A stretch of 40,324 bases of DNA. Source: Sphingomonadales bacterium. Lineage in GTDB: Bacteria; Pseudomonadota; Alphaproteobacteria; SMXS01. This document shows positions 16,128 through 24,576 of this stretch, piece after piece. Position 1 is the stretch's first letter. Each line of letters starts with the position of its first letter. The position numbers were made by a program, and so were the translations under genes. Location: positions 1 through 40,324 of the forward strand of contig JALHLV010000035.1 of the NCBI GenBank assembly GCA_022844405.1. The letters run 5' to 3'. The notes beneath the pieces are model-generated. The model made no database searches, had not been told where the DNA came from, and saw only the letters and a list, made by a program, of their open reading frames with translations.

Positions 16128-18383
16128 ATGGATCAACGCACGCCGTATTCAGCGGTCAAGGACTGGGGTTACGAGCCCTCGGCAACACCGGCACCCGGCA
16201 AAGGCATCGATTTGTTCGGCTTCGTGGCGTCGGTCTGGCGCCGCAAGACCATCGTGCTTTCGGTGTCGACGATCCTGTTCGTCGCGTTCGTGATCTATCT
16301 GTTCCAGCTCGTGCCACGCTACGAAGCGATGACCACGCTGCGCGTGGGCGGGCCCAAGGCCAACGTGGTCGATATCGAAGCGGTGTTGCAGTCGCCCGGT
16401 CAGAGCCAGAGCCTGGTGGTGACGGAAATCGGTGTCATCAACTCGCGGCAGCTGATGGGCCGCGTGGTCGACAAGCTGAAGCTGCTGGAAGATCCCTTCT
16501 TCAATCCGACGCTGAGACCCGAAGAGGTCGAGAGCGCCTGGCGCTTCATCAACCCGTTCCATTACCTCGGGCTCGCCTGGACCGCCATGTTCGGCGGCGA
16601 CGAACCCGCCGGCAAGGGAATGACCGACGAGGAGAACCAGGCGCAGCTGCGCAGCAATGCGGTCAGCAAGGTTCTCGACATGACCGAGGTGCGCGCCCAA
16701 GGCCTGTCGTCGATCATCGAGATCCGCGTCGAAACACCGGAACGCGGGCTTTCCGCGCGCCTCGCGAACGCCATCGCCGACCAGTATCTGGTGAGCCAGT
16801 TCGAGGCCAAGTTCAGCGCCGCCGAGCGGGCGAGCGCCTGGCTGAACGAACGCCTGGGTAGCCTGCGCACCGAGGTCGAGGCGGCCGAGCGGGCGCTCGA
16901 GCAGTTCCGCGCCAGGTCGGGCCTGATGTCGAGCGGCAACGACAACTCGCTGCTGTCGCAGCAGGCGTCCGAGGTCAACGCCCAGATGATCCTGGCCAAG
17001 ACCGACGCCGCAACCGCCCAAGCACGCCTGTCGCGCATCGAACAGCTCTACAAGACCGGTGGGCTCATCGCGGTGGCCAAGATCCTCGATTCGGACGCGA
17101 TCGCGCGGCTTCGCGCGCAGGAGTCCGAACTGGCGCGCCAGCTGGCGGACCAGTCGCAGGAGTTCGGCGAGCGCCATCCGAAGATGGTGTCGCTGAAGGC
17201 ACAGATCGCCGACACGCAGGAGCAGATCAAGTCGGAAGTCGACAAGATCATGGCCAACCTGCGCAATGATGCCGCGGTGGCGCAGGCCCGCTACGGCACG
17301 TTGGCCGGCAGCCTCTCGTCATTGCAGGGGCAGGCCGGCGCCAACAGCGACGACGCGGCCCAGCTGCGCATGCTCGAGCGCGAGGCCCAGGCCAAGCGGA
17401 CCCTGTTCGACACCTTCCTGAAGCGATTCCAGGAGACTTCGGCGTCCGAGGACCTGCAGACCGCCGACGCCGATATCATCTCCCGCGCCGAAGTGCCGCA
17501 GAAGCCCAGCTTCCCGCCGGTGCAGGAATATCTGATCATCTTCGCCCTGGTCTCGCTGAGCGGCGGCGTGGGCGCGGCGGTGTTCATCGACCGCATCCTC
17601 GACCGCGGCTTCCGCCGGCTCGACCAGATCGAGGAGATGACCGGGCTGCATGCGCTCAGTTCGATTCCGATCGTGAAGGATGGCGATCTGATCCGCACCG
17701 TGCTCGAGAAGCCGAACTCCAGCTTCGCCGAGGCGCTGCGAAACCTGCACACCGGCATCAAGCTGTCCGGCGTCGACGACGACCCCAAGGTGATCCTGAT
17801 GGTGTCGGCGGTTCCCGGCGAGGGCAAGACGGCGGTGTCCACCAGCATGGCCGCCATGCTGGCGAAATCGGGCCACCGGGTATTGCTGATCGACAGCGAC
17901 CTGCGGCGCGGCCGGACGCATGAGCGGCTGGGGCTCCTGCCCGAGCCCGGGCTGGTGACCCTGCTGCTCGAACACCGGTCGATCGCCGAGGTGGCGCAGC
18001 GGCATGTGCCGAGCGGCGTCGACGTCATCGTCGGCGGCGGCTCGGTGCGCAGCCCGCAGGATTTGCTGGGGTCCAAGTCCATGCTCGACTTCCTCGCCCA
18101 TGCGCGGACGCTCTACGACTACGTGATCATCGATACGCCGCCATCGAGCATCGTCAGCGAGGCGCGCCTGCTGGCGGCCGCGGGCGACCGGGTGGTGATG
18201 ATCACCCATTGGAACCGCACGCCGCGCAGCATCGTCATCGCCGCGATCCGGCAGCTCACCGAAGCCGGCGCGAAGTTCGCCGGGGTCGTGCTGTCCCAGG
18301 TCGGGTCGCGTGGCGCGCTGATCTACGGCTACGACAGCTACAGCCCCTATTACGGCAAATATGGTGAGTACTATCAGGACTGA
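16128..18383 (+). CDS. Polysaccharide co-polymerase with BY-type tyrosine kinase domain (Wzc-like)
   Basis: 751 residues. A first membrane span is at about 38-60, then a Wzz domain and a long coiled-coil periplasmic region (about 215-410). A second span at about 465-490 leads into a cytoplasmic P-loop kinase. Walker A is G564-EGKT568, Walker A' is LLID589SD591, and Walker B is VIID669TPP. The last 19 residues contain eight tyrosines, the autophosphorylation cluster of BY-kinases. It controls chain length and export in Wzx/Wzy systems. The next gene starts inside its last codons. No Wzb-type phosphatase is seen in the window. Confidence 0.93.
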   Translation: MDQRTPYSAVKDWGYEPSATPAPGKGIDLFGFVASVWRRKTIVLSVSTILFVAFVIYLFQLVPRYEAMTTLRVGGPKANVVDIEAVLQSPGQSQSLVVTEIGVINSRQLMGRVVDKLKLLEDPFFNPTLRPEEVESAWRFINPFHYLGLAWTAMFGGDEPAGKGMTDEENQAQLRSNAVSKVLDMTEVRAQGLSSIIEIRVETPERGLSARLANAIADQYLVSQFEAKFSAAERASAWLNERLGSLRTEVEAAERALEQFRARSGLMSSGNDNSLLSQQASEVNAQMILAKTDAATAQARLSRIEQLYKTGGLIAVAKILDSDAIARLRAQESELARQLADQSQEFGERHPKMVSLKAQIADTQEQIKSEVDKIMANLRNDAAVAQARYGTLAGSLSSLQGQAGANSDDAAQLRMLEREAQAKRTLFDTFLKRFQETSASEDLQTADADIISRAEVPQKPSFPPVQEYLIIFALVSLSGGVGAAVFIDRILDRGFRRLDQIEEMTGLHALSSIPIVKDGDLIRTVLEKPNSSFAEALRNLHTGIKLSGVDDDPKVILMVSAVPGEGKTAVSTSMAAMLAKSGHRVLLIDSDLRRGRTHERLGLLPEPGLVTLLLEHRSIAEVAQRHVPSGVDVIVGGGSVRSPQDLLGSKSMLDFLAHARTLYDYVIIDTPPSSIVSEARLLAAAGDRVVMITHWNRTPRSIVIAAIRQLTEAGAKFAGVVLSQVGSRGALIYGYDSYSPYYGKYGEYYQD

Positions 18384-19062
18384 GCGAGGCGGCGGCCGAG
18401 ACATACGCCGACTGGCGGCGGCGGCCGGCGGGCTGCTGGCGGGCTGCTGCCTGCTGGCCCTGGCCGGACCCATCGTCGCGGGGGCCGCGGCGGCGCTTCC
18501 GGGCGACATGATCGCCCGCGATCTCCGCCAGCGGGCGGCGGTGGACGACGAGCGGCTGCTCACCCTGATCTCGACCCGGTCCCGCGCGCTCGAACGCTAT
18601 GGCGCCCTGGAGTGGCGCCGCGAGCTGGCGACCGCCTCGGTGGTGCCGCGCGGCGGCAAGCCGGTGGAGCCCGCCGCCGTCGAGCGCAGCGTGACGCAGA
18701 CCCGCACCGCGCTGGAGGAAGGACCCGCCAGCCCGCAGGACTGGCTGCGCCTGGCGATCCTGGAAACCAGGCTAGGCAACCGGCCCGCCGCGGTCGGTCA
18801 CCTGTCGACGGCGCTGCTGACCGGCGCCGACATGCCGCGGCTGCGCTGGGGCGTGCTGGAAGTCGGATTCGAGCTATGGCGCGACCTCCCGGGCGAGACG
18901 CGCGTGGCCACCCTGGTCGCCCTGCGCCATGCCTGGCAGGCTGGCGACAGGAACGAGCGGCGTTCCCTGCTCGGCGGCATGCGCGACCGCGGCTTCCTGC
19001 CGCTTGCCCGCATGGTATTGGCGCAGGAGGACGGATTGCAGGAGGCGCTGGACAGGCTTTGA
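18361..19062 (+). CDS. Membrane-anchored protein of unknown function in the export block
   Basis: 233 residues. A basic N-terminus (IRTERGGGRDIRR) and one hydrophobic span (about 20-47, with two adjacent cysteines GCCLLAL) suggest a type II anchor. The rest is helical, alanine/arginine/leucine-rich, with a TPR-like stretch (PQDWLRLAILETRLGNRPAAVGHLSTALL). It starts at ATG 18361, overlapping the kinase gene by 23 bases, so it is translationally coupled. The overlap covers the codons of the kinase tyrosine tail. I do not know its function; similar small proteins occur beside Wzc in other alphaproteobacterial loci, from memory. Confidence 0.75.
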   Translation: MVSTIRTERGGGRDIRRLAAAAGGLLAGCCLLALAGPIVAGAAAALPGDMIARDLRQRAAVDDERLLTLISTRSRALERYGALEWRRELATASVVPRGGKPVEPAAVERSVTQTRTALEEGPASPQDWLRLAILETRLGNRPAAVGHLSTALLTGADMPRLRWGVLEVGFELWRDLPGETRVATLVALRHAWQAGDRNERRSLLGGMRDRGFLPLARMVLAQEDGLQEALDRL

Positions 19063-19125
19063 CGGGGCTGGCGGCCGGGCGCGTGGCGCCGGGACCTGAG
19101 TATTGGGCGGCAACGAGGATGCGTA

Positions 19126-19644
19126 ATGCCTGCAACTGACGGAAGAGAATGGTTCGTGGCCCAGACCCAGCCGCGCAAGGAGGCGCTCGCCCTGCAGAAC
19201 CTCCGGAACCAGGGGTTCGATGCCTATTGCCCCCGGGTCAGGCGCACCCGCCGGCATGCGCGGAAATTCGAAACCGTCAGCGAGCCGCTGTTCCCCGGCT
19301 ATGTGTTCGTCGGCATCGATGTCGCGCAACAGCCCTGGCGCAGCGTCAACGGCACCTTCGGCGTTTCCCGCATCCTGACCGACGGCGCCGGTCCGGTGGC
19401 GCTGCAGGAGGGCCTCGTCGAGCAACTGATGGCGGCGACCGGCGCGGATGGCGGCGTGCCCGGGCGCGCGGCGCGGGTCGGCCAGGACGTGCGGCTCCGG
19501 ACCGGCCCCTTCGCCGATTTCGTCGGCTGCATCGTCGGCCTGTCGGCCGGCGGCAGGGTCCGGATTCTGCTGCGGCTGATGAATCGCGAGATCACCATCG
19601 GCGCCAGCCTGTCCGAACTGGACCTGCTGGGCCAGACCGCCTGA
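19126..19644 (+). CDS. Specialised NusG paralog (RfaH/LoaP-like antiterminator)
   Basis: 172 residues. The NGN domain covers about 7-100: REWFVAQTQPRKE opening strand, FDAYCPRVRR, and LFPGYVFV at 55-62, a strong NusG/RfaH signature. The KOW domain covers about 118-167 (GQDVRLRTGPFADFVGCI, then RVRILLRLMNREI). It is in a sugar locus and not next to secE/rplK as housekeeping nusG is, so it is read as a NusG specialised paralog that makes RNA polymerase ignore termination in long operons. An ops-like element lies 125 bases past its stop, in front of the 17-kb downstream operon. The start at ATG 19126 is 64 bases after the previous gene. Confidence 0.92.
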   Translation: MPATDGREWFVAQTQPRKEALALQNLRNQGFDAYCPRVRRTRRHARKFETVSEPLFPGYVFVGIDVAQQPWRSVNGTFGVSRILTDGAGPVALQEGLVEQLMAATGADGGVPGRAARVGQDVRLRTGPFADFVGCIVGLSAGGRVRILLRLMNREITIGASLSELDLLGQTA

Positions 19645-19697
19645 ACCCGCCGGGACGCCACGCGATTTTTTGCATGACCGGACCGCCCAATTGCCCG

Positions 19698-19728
19698 TAG
19701 ACACTGAATAGTAGAATGTAATTATAAG
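19698..19728 (+). promoter_or_regulatory. Possible promoter of the gmd operon
   Basis: TAGACA (19698-19703) and TATAAG (19723-19728) each match the sigma-70 boxes at five of six bases, but the spacing of 19 is long. An alternative pair is TTGCCC (19691) with TAGAAT (19712) at 15. The stretch is clearly AT-rich against its surroundings. Confidence 0.35.
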
Positions 19729-19743
19729 TAAAATTCGGTCAGG

Positions 19744-19765
19744 GAGGGTGAACTGTTTCACCCTC
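19744..19765 (+). promoter_or_regulatory. RNA hairpin just upstream of the ops-like element
   Basis: GAGGGTGAA pairs perfectly with TTCACCCTC around CTGT (9-bp stem). No U run follows, so it is not an intrinsic terminator. Its 3' foot is 12 bases from the C (19777) of the ops core, the spacing of a classical pause hairpin to the RNA 3' end. Confidence 0.6.
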
Positions 19766-19768
19766 GAG

Positions 19769-19780
19769 TGCGGTAGCATG
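19769..19780 (+). promoter_or_regulatory. ops-like recruitment element for the NusG paralog
   Basis: TGCGGTAGCATG matches the E. coli RfaH ops consensus GGCGGTAGCGTG at 10 of 12 positions, including the full GCGGTAGC core. It lies in the gmd leader, 125 bases after the stop of the NusG-paralog gene and 91 bases before the gmd start. Confidence 0.6.
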
Positions 19781-19798
19781 GAAAAACCGTCGAATATG

Positions 19799-19824
19799 AA
19801 TCAAATACGCAGCGAAATTTGATT
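19799..19824 (+). repeat. Second stem-loop in the gmd leader
   Basis: AATCAAAT pairs perfectly with ATTTGATT across a 10-base loop. It sits between the ops-like element and the gmd start and could shape the 5' untranslated region. No function is known. Confidence 0.45.
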
Positions 19825-19871
19825 AATTCCGTCCGGAGTTCTTTTGTCAATTTTGGTTCAATCGCAGAGAC

Positions 19872-20990
19872 ATGGGGCACATGGCCAAGACAGCACTGAT
19901 CACCGGCGTCACCGGACAGGACGGCGCCTATCTCACCGAACTCCTGCTCGACAAGGGCTATGAGGTTCACGGCGTCAAGCGCCGCTCCTCGTCGTTCAAT
20001 ACCGGCAGGATCGACCATCTGTATGAGGATCCCCATATCGAGGATGCCCGGCTGCACCTGCATTACGGCGACATGACCGATGCGACCAACCTGATCCGCA
20101 TCGTGCAGGAGACGCGGCCCGACGAGATCTACAACCTGGCCGCCCAGAGCCATGTGCAGGTGAGCTTCGAAACCCCCGAGTATACGGCCAACGCCGACGC
20201 CATGGGCACGCTTCGCCTGCTGGAGGCGATCCGGCTGCTCGGCATGTCGCAGAGCACGCGGTTCTACCAGGCATCCACGTCCGAGCTCTACGGCAAGGTG
20301 CGGGAAATCCCCCAGTCCGAGACGACGCCGTTCTATCCGCGCTCGCCCTATGCGGCGGCCAAGCTCTACGCCTACTGGATCACGGTGAACTACCGCGAGG
20401 CCTACGGCATCCACGCCTCCAACGGCATCCTGTTCAACCATGAAAGCCCGATCCGCGGCGAAACCTTCGTCACCCGCAAGATCACCCGGGCGGTGGCGGC
20501 GATCCATCATGGGCTGCAGGAGCGCCTCTATCTCGGCAATCTGGACGCCAAGCGCGACTGGGGCCACGCCAGGGACTATGTCGAGGGCATGTGGCGCATC
20601 GTGCAGCACGGCACGCCCGACGACTTCGTCCTCGCCACCGGCGAGACCCGCAGCGTCCGCGAGTTCGTCGAACGGGCGTTCGCCGAGGTCGGCACCGATG
20701 TGGTGTGGCACGGCGAGGGCGTGGACGAGATCGGGCACGACCGAAAATCTGGCCGCCTTCTGGTCGAGATCGATCCGAAATATTTCCGGCCCACGGAAGT
20801 CGATATCCTCATCGGCGACCCCTCGAAGGCCAAGCGCGAACTGGGCTGGGAAGCGACCACCCCGTTCGACGCCCTGGTGCGCGAGATGGTGGCCGAGGAC
20901 GTGAAGAACGTCGCCCTCGAAGCCGGCAACCGACGGCTCGACGAGGACCGTGGGCCCGGCCTCGTGGCTGCGGGCGGCGTGCGGCGCTAG
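19872..20990 (+). CDS. gmd: GDP-mannose 4,6-dehydratase
   Basis: 372 residues. Rossmann fold G12-VT-G15-QD-G18, catalytic S/T-S-E in ASTSELYGK (S137, E138), and Y160-xxx-K164. [16 protein letters not shown] and [10 protein letters not shown] are Gmd signatures. It makes GDP-4-keto-6-deoxymannose, which the GDP-fucose synthase at 36222 can convert to GDP-L-fucose. The chain carries a polar extension after about residue 350. Two in-frame ATGs (19872, 19881) are possible; the first is listed. It is the first gene after the ops-like leader and so heads the long operon. Confidence 0.93.
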   Translation: MGHMAKTALITGVTGQDGAYLTELLLDKGYEVHGVKRRSSSFNTGRIDHLYEDPHIEDARLHLHYGDMTDATNLIRIVQETRPDEIYNLAAQSHVQVSFETPEYTANADAMGTLRLLEAIRLLGMSQSTRFYQASTSELYGKVREIPQSETTPFYPRSPYAAAKLYAYWITVNYREAYGIHASNGILFNHESPIRGETFVTRKITRAVAAIHHGLQERLYLGNLDAKRDWGHARDYVEGMWRIVQHGTPDDFVLATGETRSVREFVERAFAEVGTDVVWHGEGVDEIGHDRKSGRLLVEIDPKYFRPTEVDILIGDPSKAKRELGWEATTPFDALVREMVAEDVKNVALEAGNRRLDEDRGPGLVAAGGVRR

Positions 20991-21043
20991 GCGCACGTCT
21001 GCGCGAAATATGAACAAGGGGCGGTTGGCGGGAGAGGCATGAG

Positions 21044-21844
21044 ATGATCAAGCAGATGGTCAAGAATATCGGCATGACGGTTGTGCCGGGGTTGACGCTC
21101 GAACTGCTGTCGGCGCGATCGCAAAGGCTGATCATGGAGCGTGAGCGCGAGACCGGGCGTCTCGCCGCATCACAGGCCTTCATCGAGAAGCACGGTCGCA
21201 CGGTACTCGGCGGCCCGTTTGCCGGCATGACCTATCCCGAGAGCACGGTACGGTGCCGCAATCTCGTCCACCGGATGGTCGGCAGCTATGAATGCGAACT
21301 GCACCCTTGGATCGGCGAAGTCGTAACGCGCGGCTACGCGATGCTGCTCGACATCGGCACCGCGGACGGCTTCTACGCGGTCGGCTTCGGGCGGCTGATG
21401 CCCCGGACGCGGGTCATCGGTTTCGATACCGACGCCTGGGCACGCAAGGCGACGCGTGCGCTGGTTGCAGAGAATGGTACACCCAATGTCGAGGTCGAGA
21501 CGATGTGCGACGCCAACTGGATCAATAGCCATGTCGTGCCAGACACGCTGATCTTCTCGGACTGCGAAGGCTACGAGGCGCTTCTGTTCGACTTGGACAA
21601 ATGCCCGATCCTGCAGCAATGCGACATGGTGATCGAACTCCATGAGCGCCCCGCGCCCGGCGTCGAGGCCCTGCTGCGCGGGCGTTTCTCCAACACCCAC
21701 GACTGCCGCTCGCTGACGTACCGAGACCATGACACGGCGCTGTTTCCGGCGTTGGCTGACGTGGAGGCACCCATGCGCCCGACGCTGATCAGCGAGGGTC
21801 GCGGCGGACCCCAGAACGTCATCTTCCTGTCCCGCCGGGGCTGA
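21044..21844 (+). CDS. SAM-dependent methyltransferase (FkbM-like)
   Basis: 266 residues. The SAM-binding motif I is LLDIGTADGFYAVGF (DIGTADG at 103-109), followed by RVIGFDTD as motif II and by VVPDTLIFSDCEGYEALLF, which resembles the FkbM-type metal/catalytic stretch. The N-terminal 60 residues contain a basic amphipathic helix. A role in O-methylation of a sugar of the repeat unit is likely from context, but the target is unknown. GGGAGAGG precedes the ATG. Base use here is slightly less GC-rich than in gmd. Confidence 0.8.
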   Translation: MIKQMVKNIGMTVVPGLTLELLSARSQRLIMERERETGRLAASQAFIEKHGRTVLGGPFAGMTYPESTVRCRNLVHRMVGSYECELHPWIGEVVTRGYAMLLDIGTADGFYAVGFGRLMPRTRVIGFDTDAWARKATRALVAENGTPNVEVETMCDANWINSHVVPDTLIFSDCEGYEALLFDLDKCPILQQCDMVIELHERPAPGVEALLRGRFSNTHDCRSLTYRDHDTALFPALADVEAPMRPTLISEGRGGPQNVIFLSRRG

Positions 21845-21860
21845 TCTGGAGCGTCGGTCA

Positions 21861-23468
21861 TTGGAGAATCCGTTCAGCCGGGCCATGCCGGTCCGCTCGC
21901 CGAGCCAGCGGGTGGAGGCGCGGCGTCAGGCGCGAACGCTACGCAACGACCGGGCGCTGGGCGCCGAGGTCGGCCTGGACGAACTGGGCGGACATGTGGC
22001 GCGCGGCAGCATGGTCGCGCTTGCCTCGTATGGTGTCTTCGTTGCGATCCAGGTTGCGCAGCTCGTCATCCTCTCGCGGCTGCTCACCCCAGACGATTTC
22101 GGCGTCGTTGGGATGGCGCTTGCCGTGACCGGGTTCATCCGCCTGTTTCAGGACATGGGCCTGACCAGCGCGACGATCCAGCGTCGCGACATCGACCAGG
22201 ATCTGGTCAGCTCGCTGTTCTTCATCAACCTGGCGGTCGGGGTGGCGCTGATGCTGGCCTGCTGGGCGGCGGCGCCGTTCGCTGGCATGGTATTCGACGA
22301 CCAGCGTGTGGTGGCGGTGATCGTTCTGCTGGCGCTGACCATGCCGATGCTGGCGCTACGGGCGCAACACCGCGCGCTTGTCAGCCGGCGTATGGAGTTC
22401 GTCAAGCTCAACCTTGCCTTGGTCGTCTCCAATCTTGCCGGTTTGCTCGTCGCGTGCCTCCTCGCATGGTTTACCGACTGGGGCTACTGGGCGGTGGTGG
22501 CGGGACAGCTCGCGGCCGGGTTTGTCGACATGGTTTTCTTTTGGGTCGCGTCGGCGTGGCGGCCTCAATGGCCCAGAGCGTACGACGGCCTTCGCTCGGC
22601 CTTCTCCTTCGGCGTCAACATCATGGGCGCCAACATTCTCGGCTGGGTCTGGAAGCAGTCGGATAACGCGCTGATCGGCTGGCGCTGGGGCACGGTCGAA
22701 CTCGGCTACTATGCGCGTGCCTATTCGATCCTGCTGATGCCGCTGGCCATCATCAGCGGGCCGGTTGCCTCGTCGGTCATTCCGGCGCTCAGCCGCCTGC
22801 AGGACGAGCGCGACAAGTGGGCGCGCCTGTTCACCCGTACCGCGCGGATCCTCTCTGCGTTCAGCGCGCTGATGGCGCTGTTGCTGATCCTCAACGCCAA
22901 ATTCCTGGTGGACCTCGTGCTCGGGCCGGGCTGGGACGCGAGCGCGCGCATCTTCTCGATATTGGCGCTATCGGTCGTGCCGAGCGTTGCCTGGGAGTTG
23001 TCGCGGTTCGTGTTCCTGTCGCTCGGCCGTTCGGATGTCATGTTGAAATACAGCCTGATCGCGGGTCCGCTGCACCTCGCCGCGTTCTGCCTGGGTCTCG
23101 CGTCGGGCGGAGTTGGCGTCGCCTGGGGACTGACCGTCGTCTCCTGGGGACTGGCGGTTCCGATCCTGGTCGTGTCCGCGCGCACCGCCGGGATCGGCGC
23201 CGGCCGGCTGCTCGGCGACCTAGCGCCGGTCCTCGCCGCCTTCGCGGCGGCCTATGCGCTGGGCATCTCGCTGGTCGCCGGATTGACCAGTGGCAGGCCG
23301 CTGCTCGACGCGCTGGCCTTGTCCGCCCTGGCCATAGCCGCCTTTGTCGCGGTGCTGGCGCTGGCCGGCTCGCTCCGGGAGAGCTGGCGCGCCGACATGG
23401 CCCTTGCTGCGCGCCGGATTGCCAGGTGGGTTGCGCGCAGCGACCGCGACACGGCCGTCGGCTTATGA
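21861..23468 (+). CDS. wzx: Oligosaccharide flippase (Wzx, MOP superfamily)
   Basis: 535 residues with 12 to 14 hydrophobic spans. Signatures of the WzxC-type flippases are SRLLTPDDFGVVGMA, FQDMGLTSATIQR and YYARAYSILLMPLAIISGP. It should move undecaprenyl-linked repeat units across the inner membrane. The start is a TTG at 21861 with GGAG upstream; the first 50 residues are charged and cytosolic, and an ATG at residue 9 (21885) is possible. It follows the methyltransferase by 16 bases. Confidence 0.9.
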   Translation: MENPFSRAMPVRSPSQRVEARRQARTLRNDRALGAEVGLDELGGHVARGSMVALASYGVFVAIQVAQLVILSRLLTPDDFGVVGMALAVTGFIRLFQDMGLTSATIQRRDIDQDLVSSLFFINLAVGVALMLACWAAAPFAGMVFDDQRVVAVIVLLALTMPMLALRAQHRALVSRRMEFVKLNLALVVSNLAGLLVACLLAWFTDWGYWAVVAGQLAAGFVDMVFFWVASAWRPQWPRAYDGLRSAFSFGVNIMGANILGWVWKQSDNALIGWRWGTVELGYYARAYSILLMPLAIISGPVASSVIPALSRLQDERDKWARLFTRTARILSAFSALMALLLILNAKFLVDLVLGPGWDASARIFSILALSVVPSVAWELSRFVFLSLGRSDVMLKYSLIAGPLHLAAFCLGLASGGVGVAWGLTVVSWGLAVPILVVSARTAGIGAGRLLGDLAPVLAAFAAAYALGISLVAGLTSGRPLLDALALSALAIAAFVAVLALAGSLRESWRADMALAARRIARWVARSDRDTAVGL

Positions 23469-23502
23469 CTTGCGCCTGCCTGATCAACTTGCCGGAACCC
23501 GC

Positions 23503-24576
23503 ATGCACATCGTCCTGATCGGCTATCTGCACCATGACGGCGGTATCCAGACGCATAGCCATTGGCTAGCCAGGGGGCTGGTGGCGCGGGGTCACAGCGT
23601 CGAGATTCTGACGCCCGGCCCGCTGCGGGGCGCGGCGCCGGGACTTCCAGTCGACCCGCCCTATGCCGTTGGCGAATATCGTGGCGCGGCCGACCTCTGG
23701 CGGCTCGCGCGCCGGCCGCGCCTGGCGGTCGACGCGGTGGTCATCGCCGGGACCGGCTGGAAGGCCATGGCATTGGCGCTCGCCATTCGTCCGGCAGGAA
23801 AGCGCATCTTTTTCGAGGTCATGAGCGGCGAGCGCAACGCTTGGCCGGATCCGCGCGACCTAGTGCACCTGGGCTTCGACGCCATCGTGGCGCAGGGCAG
23901 GGGCGTCGAGCGGGCATTCCTCCGCGCTTTCGGATGGCAACGCGCAAGGACGGTCATTCCCGCATTGCCAGAGCCGCTGGAGGTCGCTTGCCATATTCCG
24001 CCGGCGCTGCCGCGTCGGACGTCCCGCAAACTGAGCCTCGCCTATTTCGGCCGGCTCGTCGTGTACAAGGGTGCGGGCTTCCTGATCGAGAACTGGGAGC
24101 GCCTCGCTCGCCACGCCGACCGGCTCGACATCTGGGGTGCCGGACCGGCGCATGACGAGTTCGCCGCCAAGATCGCCGCCGCCAGCCTCGGCGACCGGAT
24201 CGCGCTCAAGGGTCGCTACCCGCGGGGCCAAGCGTATGTCGACCTACTGCAGAGCTACGATATGACGCTGCTGCCTACCTGGGGCAAGGAGGGCGCGCCG
24301 CTGGTGCTGCTCGAATCCATGGCATGCGGCGTGCCCTTCGTCGCCAACGGCGTCGGGGGCATCCCCGATTATGCTAATCCGCAATGCGCGGTCACCTCGG
24401 GCGACGTCGCCGAACTCCTGACCCTCTACGACGGGCTGGCCGAGCGCCTGCGTGCGGGCGGCGTGAACACCGCGGCGCTCCAGGCCCACTACCGCGACCG
24501 CTTCGGTTATGAACGGTTGGTCGATCGCTGGGAGCAGTTCCTGGCTTCGCCCCTGCCCGCGGCGGGCGCGCCATGA
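23503..24576 (+). CDS. Glycosyltransferase family 4 protein
   Basis: 357 residues from ATG 23503. MHIVLIGYLHHDGGIQTHSHWLARGLVARGH is the usual GT4 opening, with a glycine loop and a helix for acceptor binding. The C-terminal domain has LAYFGRLVVYKGAGFLIE and GAPLVLLESMACGVPFVAN, which is the E-x7-E nucleotide-sugar motif. The frame is open 53 codons further upstream, but that part overlaps the flippase. It ends in a 4-base ATGA overlap with the next gene, indicating coupled translation. The linkage it forms is unknown. Confidence 0.9.
   Translation: MHIVLIGYLHHDGGIQTHSHWLARGLVARGHSVEILTPGPLRGAAPGLPVDPPYAVGEYRGAADLWRLARRPRLAVDAVVIAGTGWKAMALALAIRPAGKRIFFEVMSGERNAWPDPRDLVHLGFDAIVAQGRGVERAFLRAFGWQRARTVIPALPEPLEVACHIPPALPRRTSRKLSLAYFGRLVVYKGAGFLIENWERLARHADRLDIWGAGPAHDEFAAKIAAASLGDRIALKGRYPRGQAYVDLLQSYDMTLLPTWGKEGAPLVLLESMACGVPFVANGVGGIPDYANPQCAVTSGDVAELLTLYDGLAERLRAGGVNTAALQAHYRDRFGYERLVDRWEQFLASPLPAAGAP

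Noticed and set aside
19744-19765. Reading the leader hairpin as the terminator of the NusG-paralog gene
   Set aside because: No T run follows on either strand; the position beside the ops-like core fits a pause hairpin better.
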